DNA of 64,000 bases from Coenobita brevimanus (taxonomy: Eukaryota > Arthropoda > Malacostraca > Decapoda > Coenobitidae). Below, piece by piece: positions 56,279-64,000 of the stretch. The stretch covers positions 53,445,991 to 53,509,990 of the forward strand of contig CM064671.1 of the NCBI GenBank assembly GCA_032717465.1, in the 5' to 3' direction. The notes beneath the pieces were generated by a model that was not told the origin of the DNA, did no database searches, and saw nothing but the letters and a program-made list of their open reading frames with translations. The translations under genes were made by a program, and so were the position numbers. Position 1 is the first letter of the stretch; each line of letters starts with the position of its first letter.

Positions 56279-56399
56279 GAAGGAGGAGTGAGTTGGGGGA
56301 AGGGTAGTCAAATGGTGGATGACAGCGACTTGGAGGCGTTTTGTCTGCAGCCACCCTTTGCGGGATTAGGGCGTCGGGCTATAGATAGATAGATAGATT

Positions 56400-57060
56400 T
56401 ACCACCTCTTTGTTGTATCTGGTGATTCTATTCCTTATTTCTTCTTCACCTTTACCAGTGAAGAATATAATCTGTGAATCCCAACTGCTTCATTTATTAG
56501 CCGTGGGTTCTTCCTTACGATGTCTTTCATCTCTCTTATCATGTCGTTTGCTTTAGCATTGCTGTTTACATCTTGACTTGTTTTGGCTACTTCTGCCCAT
56601 GTATTTTGTACTTTCTCCGTGTAGTTTCTCATAATTTCATTTGCCTAAGTTATCTTCTTATCAGTGTCTCTACTTTGCTCTATCAGATTACTTGCTTGTC
56701 TAATTAGGTCTTTATCATGATTATGCTCCTTCAAAATTCTTTCATGAATGATTACTGTATTTCCCATTTCATTTATTTTCTTCCTCAGAATGTCTGCTTC
56801 AGCATGTAGCTCACTTATTGCTGCATCTTTTCTATTTCAATCCTTTACCAGTTCCTCTTTTTTATTCCTTTTGTTGGTACAGTTCCTTCCTTATTTCATC
56901 CAATTCCAGGTTGAATGTTTCTTACAATTTGTTAACTTTCTATCCTAATTTATTAAGTACAGTATATCAAGTTCCACCATGGTCTCTATAGTCATCATTT
57001 TGTTTTTTACTTTCTTTGTTTTTTCCCTTCCTATTACCTAGTTACACTTCTTGAAAGTAT
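56400..57060 (-). pseudogene. Coiled-coil ORF remnant, probably CR1-LINE ORF1
   Basis: Minus-strand reading with several frameshifts: ELDEIRKELYQQKE near 56910, DAAISELHAEADILRKKINE near 56800, RDTDKKITANEIMRNYTEKV near 56650, then AKANDMIREMKDIVRKNPRL and INEAVGIHRLYSSL (56630-56440). Heptad-like Leu/Ile spacing and high Lys/Glu/Asn suggest a coiled-coil nucleic-acid chaperone such as the ORF1 protein of CR1-group LINEs. It may be the missing 5' region of the LINE E family. No zinc knuckle seen. Confidence 0.45.
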
Positions 57061-57207
57061 ATCATCTTATAGAAATGTACTTTCAACTTACAGTTTAGCA
57101 TCTCCGTTCCGTCAGTGTTGGAATTTATCCGTAGCTCGTCTGTTTACTCGACTCGGCGCCTGTCGCCTGCTAATGCAGCAAAGGCCTTAAGAATCTGACC
57201 ACTTGAT
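57061..57207. other. Short spacer
   Basis: Contains CGACTCGGCGCCTGTCGCC, a GC-rich dyad. No feature assigned. Confidence 0.3.
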
Positions 57208-59555
57208 GTACAGTTACCTCCACTTCTACCGAGTACAGGGGGTGGTGTGTTTGGTGAAATGTGGCACCACTGTGTTTGTTTACACCGTAATACTCGTAAT
57301 AGTAAGTGAATGGCCAGACCCGGCAAAGCTTAACCTCCGCTACAGTATCTAGTACCCACAGAAACTATGTTTTATCAAGTCATACTCTGTCTGCAAATAC
57401 AAGTGTTTGCCACGTATGTAAAGTGGAAGGTAGAAAGAAAAATAGTGATGCCATTGGTTCCCAGTGTTTCTCTGACAGGAGATTACTGTGAGGCGAGGTG
57501 GAAAGGAGGGGAGAGGGGAATGGTGGTGGGAGCGCATGTATCGAAACTTTGTCGTGTTTCGTTTAGAAAGATGAAGGGTGTGATTATACAGATGTTCTGA
57601 GGTTATTGCTTACTCCGTACGCAATAACGTGTATTGGATAAATGTTGGAGACTTAATGTTCGTCATACAATGCGGTGAACAAATGTGGTTAAGCATAAAT
57701 GTTAGAAGGTGTGATGTTCGGTGTCTCGAAACGTGGGTCACCTGACTCTAGTGAGCGTGCTACTCAAATACTCTAACATTTTTGTGGCTGAACCAGGGTG
57801 GCTATAAAAATGATTCGTGATTATCCATGTGACACAACGGTCGTGCCATGTTGTGCATCATCTAGTCTGTTTTATTGTGAGGAAAAACAATCATTAAATT
57901 TCGCAAACCATGGTATAAGTAGATATCCTGTTGCATAGGATTATAGCTACTTTGAGTGTTGGACAGCTATTTGCTTGTTGTGAAAAAATGTTGTGCAGTC
58001 ATCATACTGATGGATCACATGGAGGTAATGAGATACTTTATTTGCATAATGAATGCATATCTTGTATTATAATAACTGACATAACGGTGTTACGGACGTC
58101 CAGACCATAAAATTATAAAGTCGCTTTCTTCGAGGTGCTACTTCGTTAGTCTGGATAGTTGTGACATCCACAGACATTGATCATCGTATATTATATTCTC
58201 TTCTAAACATTAATATATTAGTTTTCATACAAGATCTGACATATTCAGGCCCTCCTTAGCTCCAGACGCATTATACTATTCAATCGTGTGTCTACACTCA
58301 CACAGTGTTCATCCTGAAGGACCAGCATTCCTTTGCCATTAATGTTTGTCGGCTGTCTGCCATTATAAACCAAGCTTTTAGTATGTAGCCACGGCTACAC
58401 AAAATATATCGGTGGCGTGGTGCTGCTGGGAGAGTGTAAACTAGAGTATGGTCTACGTGTGTTTGAGCAGGGAGTCTGGTAATACACCTCACCGACTTAC
58501 ACTCATGCCAAGATAGCAGACAAAGTCGCAGTCTTCGTGACTATACTGACTGACCATTGAAAACACTTTCACATCCCAGCAGTCTGAATGAGATCCTGTT
58601 TTCAGCCAATAGAAATATTAAGTAATGCAGTGAACAATGCAATTAAATATGCAAAGTAAGGAGTGTTTTATGCACCGTGTCATCACACAGGCTTATACAG
58701 TATAACGCAGCCAAGAATAAGATGGACCTGCAGTAGGATAAAAGTTGAGTGTTAGTGGAGCGCCCAAGTAAACGTAAGCAACATTGGTGCACCAGCACCT
58801 GGATGGTGAAACTCAACCCCTGCGCTTTAGGCAAAATGCTCCCGGGTTCTGAAGCTACCCCACGTCAATGCGTCATCCAATAGATTTACACAAGGTCATT
58901 GATAAGACTGCAGTTTCGTCGTAGTGATGCAATATGATAAGGGAATCAATATCAGGTTTCGTTACTCTGAACCACCCTGGTTCAGCCACAAAAATGTTAC
59001 AGCATTTGAGTCGCACACACACTAGAGTCAGGTGACCCACGTTTCGAGACACCGAACATCACACCTTCTAACATTTATGCTTAACTACATTTGTTCACCA
59101 CATTGTATGACGAACATTAAGTCTCCAACATTCATCCAATACACGTTATTGCATACGGAGTAAGCAATAACCTCAGAACATCTGTATAATCACACCCTTC
59201 ATCTTTCTAAACGAAACACGACAAAGTTTCGATACATGCGCTCCCACCATCCTTCCCCTCTCCCCTCCTTTCCACCTCGCCTCACAGTAATCTCCTGTCA
59301 GAGAAACACTGGGAACCAATGGCATCACTATTTTTCTTTCTACCTTCCACTATACATACGTGGCAAACACTTTTATTTGCAGACAGAGTATGACTTGATA
59401 AAACATAGTTTCTGTAGGTACTAGATACTGTAGCGGAGGTTAAGCTCTGCCGAGTCTGGCCATTCACTATTATTACGATGTAAACAAACACAGTGGTGCC
59501 ACATTTCACCAAACACACCACCCGCTGTACTCGTTAGACGTGGAGGTAACTGTAC
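57208..59555. mobile_element. Foldback element FB2, asymmetric copy
   Basis: The left arm (57208-58968) matches FB1's left arm end to end without the LINE A2 insertion. The right arm (58969-59555) matches only the outer ~590 bases, inverted. The junction at GTTACTCTGAACCACCCTGG joins the inner end of the left arm directly to the middle of the right arm, so the loop and the inner ~1.2 kb of the right arm are gone. Termini GTACAGTTACCTCC and GGAGGTAACTGTAC are intact. No target duplication is obvious. Confidence 0.85.
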
Positions 59556-59559
59556 TTCC

Positions 59560-59561
<2 letters not shown>

Positions 59562-59653
<92 letters not shown>
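59562..59653. repeat. Compound (GT)n(GA)n microsatellite
   Basis: About 50 bases of GT followed by about 40 of GA, seven bases outside the FB2 right terminus. Confidence 0.95.
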
Positions 59654-59657
<4 letters not shown>

Positions 59658-59669
59658 TCATTACATGCA

Positions 59670-60010
59670 ACGTTTCTGAACAAGGTGGAGTCAAAGGACT
59701 TCCGTCTCATTAACTCACCTGTTTTTTACGCCCTTTAAACCTCTATTCTATCTTTGTTGTACTGCTACATCGGTATTTACAGTTACAATTACACTGACCA
59801 CTGCTCATCACAATTGTGTTTCCGTATCACCCGTCGGGAAATACACTCTCACCCTTTTTCTGTTCACATCTTTCGTGTAATTTTAACTTGTTCTGTCGTT
59901 CATGTGTGCAACAGGTCTTGTCAGGAAGTGTCTACGTCCATTCTGTTTTTCTTACTGCATGTGCATCATTTTTATTGGCGGTGTCAGTGCATCTTGCAAT
60001 GAACGGATTG
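59670..60010 (+). mobile_element. LINE B4, divergent 3' fragment
   Basis: AAGGTGGAGTCAAAGGACTT and CGTCTCATTAACTC match LINE B (49645-49690). Further text (CACTCTCACCCTTTTTCTGT, GTGTGCAACAGGTCTTG) aligns loosely to 49840-49915. Frames are destroyed. Confidence 0.6.
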
Positions 60011-60084
60011 TTTCTTGAAATAATTTTGAGGACTTGTATAATATACTTCTTTTGCCTTATGCAACAAAATTTCATGTAATTGGA

Positions 60085-60405
60085 TACTGATGAAAAGTTG
60101 GTGAACAGCAAGGAGAAAAAGAAGACTTGGAGATGATTCTGGATGCAAAGTCAGGGCCAAAGGCTGCCCTTTATTCCAGAATGTATGATGGAGAAACTGA
60201 TTTGCAATAATAATATCGACATTAATATTCCAACATGTTTGATGAGATCAATCAATCCGTCTGTCTCATTATGGCAAATCCAGCAACTGAATTACTACAT
60301 CAGAAATGTGACGATTACAGGAATGCTGTTTTGACTGATACCCTAAACCAAGTCTCAGGCAAAAAAACAGTAACTTCATTTCAGCCTGAGGAAAAAAGAG
60401 AATAG
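60085..60405 (+). pseudogene. Coding-like stretch, unidentified
   Basis: Two adjacent plus-strand readings look protein-like: EDLEMILDAKSGPKAALYSR then MYDGETDLQ and a stop at about 60208; then from an ATG at 60235, MFDEINQSVCLIMANPAT and LLHQKCDDYRNAVLTDTLNQ to a stop at 60403-60405 (57 codons including stop). Hydrophilic, balanced composition, unlike the surrounding AT-rich noise. No family recognised and no clear splice sites. It may be a retrocopy or a decayed mobile-element ORF. Confidence 0.3.
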
Positions 60406-60436
60406 ACTATACCTATTGCTATTCCGTTTGTTTTAG

Positions 60437-60729
60437 CGGCACTCATTTCTTCTGAGCTGATGCTGTGAGTCACTGGTGTGATGTGATACGCTAGAATTAG
60501 TTGAACTGTTCTCAAGAAACTCGACGCAAGGGTTAATAAGGCCCTGGGACGAAATGAGGCCACGAAGACCACATTTGTTTTTACCTTGCTCCACTACCCA
60601 TGTCGTTGGAAAGCTGCATTTGAATGTCCAAGTGAAATGGATGCTGCTCTTTCCATGCCTCGGAAAGACTCGGAAGGAGATGGCGCTGGTTCGCCTAGAA
60701 TCGTCTTCCAAGTGGCCTTGAGCTCTCAT
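60437..60729 (-). other. Long minus-strand open stretch, unidentified
   Basis: On the minus strand one frame is open for about 115 codons except for a single TAG (near 60598). Phrases include ESFRGMERAASISLGHSNAA and VVFVASFRPRALLTLASSFL. GC content is higher than its surroundings. A donor-like GAGCAAG/GTAAAA lies near 60590. No domain recognised; could be a decayed gene or mobile-element piece. Confidence 0.25.
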
Positions 60730-60739
60730 AATTTTTTTT

Positions 60740-62214
60740 TCGTGGCAATTTTATCTGTCTGTTACAGCTCATAATCATTTTGTACGTTATCATTGTAAAC
60801 TACACCGATATTAAAACGATACTAGAGACCTGCAAGAGAGTACTGAAAAGCAGTATCCACAATAAATCTCCGAAGAAAAGATGCCACGAAGCCTCCGATC
60901 TCAGGTTGAATACGAAACTAAGAATTTCTATGTTTGTGTCATGATTATTGCCTCTTCAGCAAGGTGGCACAGAGGGGCGTTGTGCATTTCCACCTTAACA
61001 GACAATAGTAAAACTGAAGTATCTGCGATTTATTACGGTGATGTCTGTCATTTATACATCTAGCACTTGTTTTCTAAAGGTGTATAATAATTTTATCGGT
61101 CAAAATTTAAGTGAATTAAGGTAACACTTTCATTTTTGTACTGGGTTCAACTTTATAACAATATTTCTTATATTACTGGAAGGTTTACATTACGTATCAT
61201 GCAAGACTAAGTAAAATTTTCAATTTCTAGTAGTCGTAAGAAGGGATTTAAAAAAAAAAAAAAAATCACTTTATACGAAAAGGAAGCAATAAATGACCAT
61301 CGGCTTACTTGATGCACATACTTGGAATGTATGTCTTTGTGGTAATACAAGTATTCGTAGTATAATTCTAGATGGACTGGGTCCCAGTTAAATGGCAGAT
61401 AGGCAAATAAGTAGGAAAATTCAGTCCTGAGAGAAAAAGGCTAAAATTAAGGTTCAACTGCAAGTTGGTCCCAATCTTCCCTAAAATCCGAGCAGCAAAA
61501 GTCGATGTTTCCTCCAGGAGCTTGGTTATAATGATGGGTGGACAGGGTCAAGGGGACTTTTTTCTGAGAATCTCTCCATCCGAGACTTCATGTTGGGTTC
61601 TTTCTGTTTCGAGCTGAACTTTTTTACCCACACCCGTCTCACTCCATCCCACCTAAAGCCACTGCTCATAATTTATCCCTCTGACCTCATGTCATTAACA
61701 ATACTGAAGTCTTCAATACTCATGGTTGAAATAAATGATAAAAAAAAAAGTACTGAGATGTCTGGATATGTATTTAAGAAACTTAATCACTATCAGTGAG
61801 ATCGATCAACTAAAGCCAGTGATAAATGCAAAATAATAGTATCAGTAATATTGTAATGGGTATTTTATTTTATACTAGATGCATTGCTTCAGTTGTTTAT
61901 TTATACACAAATTTGATTTTACATTAACGAAACTAATTTCTAAATTAATTCACATCTCTTCAACTAGTAGTAACGGAAACAACTTCATAGCCATCATGTG
62001 CAAGTCATCCGTTTATTCTCTTTCTTCTTTCTATATCAGATGATTTTATCCGCTTAAAAAAGTACCCTAGCAGGAACCAGTCAATGGAGGTCACAGGATA
62101 ACACTACAGATCTCTCCTTACCGATGCATAAAGATGACAAGGAATAAAAAGAAACTCGTATACAAGAGGTAATTAAGATCGTCGTTGGAATTATATATTC
62201 AGTGAAACCTGATT

Positions 62215-62216
<2 letters not shown>
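60740..62216. other. AT-rich gene-free stretch
   Basis: A poly(A) run at 61250-61265 and several short ORFs without domains. Nothing I can support. Confidence 0.35.

Positions 62217-62294
<78 letters not shown>
62217..62294. repeat. (AC)n microsatellite, 78 bp
   Basis: Uninterrupted AC dinucleotides. A minus-strand ORF through it is a poly(Cys-Val) artefact. Confidence 0.97.
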
Positions 62295-62296
<2 letters not shown>

Positions 62297-62536
62297 TACA
62301 ATCAACTCCCTAACGAAATTCAGATTCTTCCCATTTGCAGAGAACCTAGGTACAGGTGCGGGCAAATGAAGCAGAGACACTGCCTTAACCCGGCCACGCA
62401 AGAACTGGAGCACTTTGGGCTGACGAATTACAGTAGCGAGAGATAGGGAATGGTATCAGGAAACGGTGAGTGGGGGAAACGTGGTACAACTCTCCCACAT
62501 CCCTTGCCCACATGACTCGGTTGTTGTGTGTCCAGA

Positions 62537-62854
62537 CTAAGGACGTTTATCTGCTTCATTTGTGTGCGAGTCCACTATACTCGTACATGGGAAGGTCTGC
62601 AGTTCACTGTCCCCTGACTGACCTCTTAAAAGCAGAGAACAGTTCTTGATAACTGCTTCCTTCTCCATCCTGAAAGTTAGTCTTCGCAGAAAGTATTGTT
62701 CTTGATCGTGCAAAATCAAGTAAGATGCGAGAGGGAAATATGCATGTGTGTCAGAATGCAACCCCAAGATCATATTTAAACGTTGCAAGGCGTTCATGAC
62801 GTAACAAGTATTTTTCATTTTTAAGAAATTGTTACAATGTACTTGCAATATCAA
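62537..62854 (-). CDS. Hypothetical 105-codon ORF
   Basis: Reads MILQVHCNNFLKMKNTCYVM... with RLNMILGLHSDTHAYFPLAS, RRLTFRMEKEAVIKNCSLLL and ends DSHTNEADKRP. Long for AT-rich DNA and mixed in composition, but there is no recognisable domain, signal peptide or convincing splice pair. It could be chance or a decayed exon. Confidence 0.2.
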   Translation of the reverse strand: MILQVHCNNFLKMKNTCYVMNALQRLNMILGLHSDTHAYFPLASYLILHDQEQYFLRRLTFRMEKEAVIKNCSLLLRGQSGDSELQTFPCTSIVDSHTNEADKRP

Positions 62855-63314
62855 TTTGTACAGAGTATTGGTAGGGCATGCAAATTACAACAGAGTATTT
62901 TCTATGTAAGAATGCTTCTATTATTGTCTTTATTTCATACTGATTTGATGTGCTATTCCCTTGGAATTATTTACTCAATTTCATAACATTTATGTCAGAA
63001 TCAGCACATGTAATAACAACCAATGAAAATTATAAATGCCAGGGTAGTTGTGCAGCTTCAATTTTCTATCACTAAAAGTATGGGGCAGTGATTAAGCACA
63101 GATGTTGTTGTTCATTTGTTGCAATGCAAGAACAGGACCTACGTAGCATAAACATTTTCATTACGTGATCTGATGAACTGATCTGCATCATATTCATTTC
63201 GATTATTGTTCATTTGTTTTAATGAAAGGATTGGAGTCGCATAGACTGAAGCATGGCCATCATTACTGTGTTCCTGAATGTAGCTGTACATCACAGTGTT
63301 TTTCGTTTCTGGCT
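62855..63314. other. Gene-free stretch
   Basis: AT-rich, no motif or repeat recognised. Confidence 0.3.
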
Positions 63315-63803
63315 TTACGTTATGGAGTAAAAACAGACGGTGAGTATCTCAGAACTTCCGTCTCTACTACAGAATCCTGTAAAACGCTCTATGTCAGATT
63401 GTTTTCCATCGCTATTCAGTTGTTGAAGACTAAAACTAGAGGGCATATAGCTTGAAACATAGGAATTTGTGCTATATGATCCTGAGAATCGAATTTTCTC
63501 TGATTGTTTTCCATTGCCATTCACCTGTTGATGACTAACAACAGAAGGTAGGTTGCCTGAACCGTATGCAGTGCACGGTCCAGAAAGCCACTCTAGTTTT
63601 GACCATTTCCCACTGTTTTTTGTCCGATATTTTGTTTTAACATTGCCCTCCTTCTTCCATCGCGTGATCCACCTGCTGACACTTGACATGCTGAAGCCCG
63701 ACTCCTTGGCTATGGCACGAATAGACTTCCCCATCATCCACTGCAGCACAAACCTAGCTCGATCACCCATTGTTGCTGGGTGGAAAGACCGCCGTGCCTT
63801 CAT
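63315..63803 (-). CDS. Helix-turn-helix protein (transposase-like N-terminus)
   Basis: 162 codons. Residues ~5-55 form a helix-turn-helix: SFHPATMGDRARFVLQWMMG, then SIRAIAKESGFS and MSSVSRWITRWKKEG. This is the recognition-helix pattern of Tc1/mariner-type and related HTH domains (..IRxIAxxxGxSxxTVxRxxxRW..). A basic stretch (NVKTKYRTKNSGKWSK) follows. Residues ~75-150 are low in hydrophobics and contain two diverged copies of a ~36-residue block (QQVNGNGKQSEKIRFSG and QQLNSDGKQSDIERFTG). No DDE catalytic domain follows. The ATG is preceded by TCACAG, so it may begin just after a 3' splice site. Either a domesticated or truncated transposase, or the first coding exon of a DNA-binding host protein. 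Confidence 0.5.
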   Translation of the reverse strand: MKARRSFHPATMGDRARFVLQWMMGKSIRAIAKESGFSMSSVSRWITRWKKEGNVKTKYRTKNSGKWSKLEWLSGPCTAYGSGNLPSVVSHQQVNGNGKQSEKIRFSGSYSTNSYVSSYMPSSFSLQQLNSDGKQSDIERFTGFCSRDGSSEILTVCFYSIT

Positions 63804-64000
63804 TCTCCTGTGATGTAATTAGCATAGTCTTAGTTGAAGAAAAATTAGGTGTACGATATGATAACAAATGTCATTATGATAAATGTTACTGTTATCATTA
63901 ACATTATTATTTATGATAAGTGGGGCATCTAACTCTCACACTGTCCGTGTCATGCTGCCAAAAGGTGACCTCACTAATTTCGAATTAGATTGTTACCTGA
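63804..64000. other. Right edge, no feature
   Basis: ATT-rich sequence; nothing recognised. Confidence 0.3.

Larger units (their letters stand above)
53191..56396 (+). mobile_element. RTE-type LINE, copy C2 (near full length)
   Basis: The leader has AGTATCCCTGCTTGTCG and CTCGGACCAGGAC. Endonuclease pieces (53360-54140): GTWNVRGVNDEVKE, VCGLTETKW, FAYAPTEDRV, LLIGDMNGKVGN, MIDYVCVDERM and VSDHHLVMAK. A linker follows. RT (54702-55328 and 55288-56235): KAPGIDEVCGEML, WKSGIIVPLYKGKG, QGGFSNGKGCVDQI, ELEKAYDRIDRQGMW, LKQGCVMSPWLFNIYMDG, LLFADDTVLW, KYLGSAMSKDGTL and LRWFGHVERMENERLTKR. Ends in GATAGATAGATAG. Few breaks: a frameshift at about 53810, near 54420, and at 55290. Confidence 0.88.

Noticed and set aside
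62081..62413. Minus-strand ORF with a text resembling the TTAA-MITE peptide, plus a TTAACCCGGCC at 62385
   Set aside because: I considered another TTAA element, but found no matching right terminus with GGGTTAA in the window, and most of the ORF is the AC repeat.

Overview
This 64 kb window is animal nuclear DNA, most likely from a decapod crustacean. It is AT-rich, has long dinucleotide microsatellites, shows no compact operon-like gene order, and is filled with nested transposable elements. I see no bacterial, phage, CRISPR or rRNA features. The decapod assignment is an inference. It rests on the repeat style and on three exons that resemble, from memory, the N-terminus of decapod variant ionotropic receptors.

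Host content is small. The best candidate is a minus-strand gene start with three exons (18861-18798, 18689-18568 and 9653-9543). The intron phases match, the splice sites are canonical, and the exons encode 99 residues beginning with a signal peptide. Intron 1 is 108 bp. Intron 2 is about 8.9 kb because a Jockey/CR1-type LINE, a roughly 4 kb foldback element and another LINE have landed in it. The gene continues beyond the left edge of the window. A second candidate is a helix-turn-helix ORF near the right end (63803-63315, minus).

Layout. 1-5 kb: a Tc1-like MITE, degenerate minisatellites and a tRNA-like SINE remnant. 5-9.2 kb: an RTE-type LINE (called D2 here) split by a TTAA-type (piggyBac-like) MITE. 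9.5-18.9 kb: the receptor-like gene, with LINE B1 and the giant inverted repeat FB1 in its intron. 19-20.8 kb: a 164-bp tandem repeat and dispersed repeat R. 20.8-33.4 kb: a gypsy-like LTR element whose 5' LTR was split by a TTAG-flanked DNA element and by LINE A1, itself split by RTE copy D1. Its internal region was hit by two further TTAA-type elements. 33.5-40.6 kb: a decayed BEL/Pao pol split by LINE A3 and LINE B2. 41.7-44.4 kb: a truncated RTE copy (D3) with a perfect 10-bp target duplication, then repeat R copies. 44.7-47 kb: a CR1-like LINE on the minus strand split by a pogo-like MITE. 47-56.4 kb: two RTE-type copies in tandem (C1, C2); C1 is split by LINE B3 and by a hAT-like MITE that contains a TTAA MITE. 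57.2-59.6 kb: a second, asymmetric foldback copy (FB2). 59.7-64 kb: LINE remnants, microsatellites, unidentified coding-like stretches and the HTH ORF.

The strongest observations are the relative insertion order, which can be read from junctions, target duplications and an LTR that preserves empty sites; the receptor-like gene start hidden under transposons; the 1.77-kb-armed foldback family; and a TTAA-element family that keeps what looks like the first coding exon of its transposase. All family names come from motif recognition by eye; no database search was possible.
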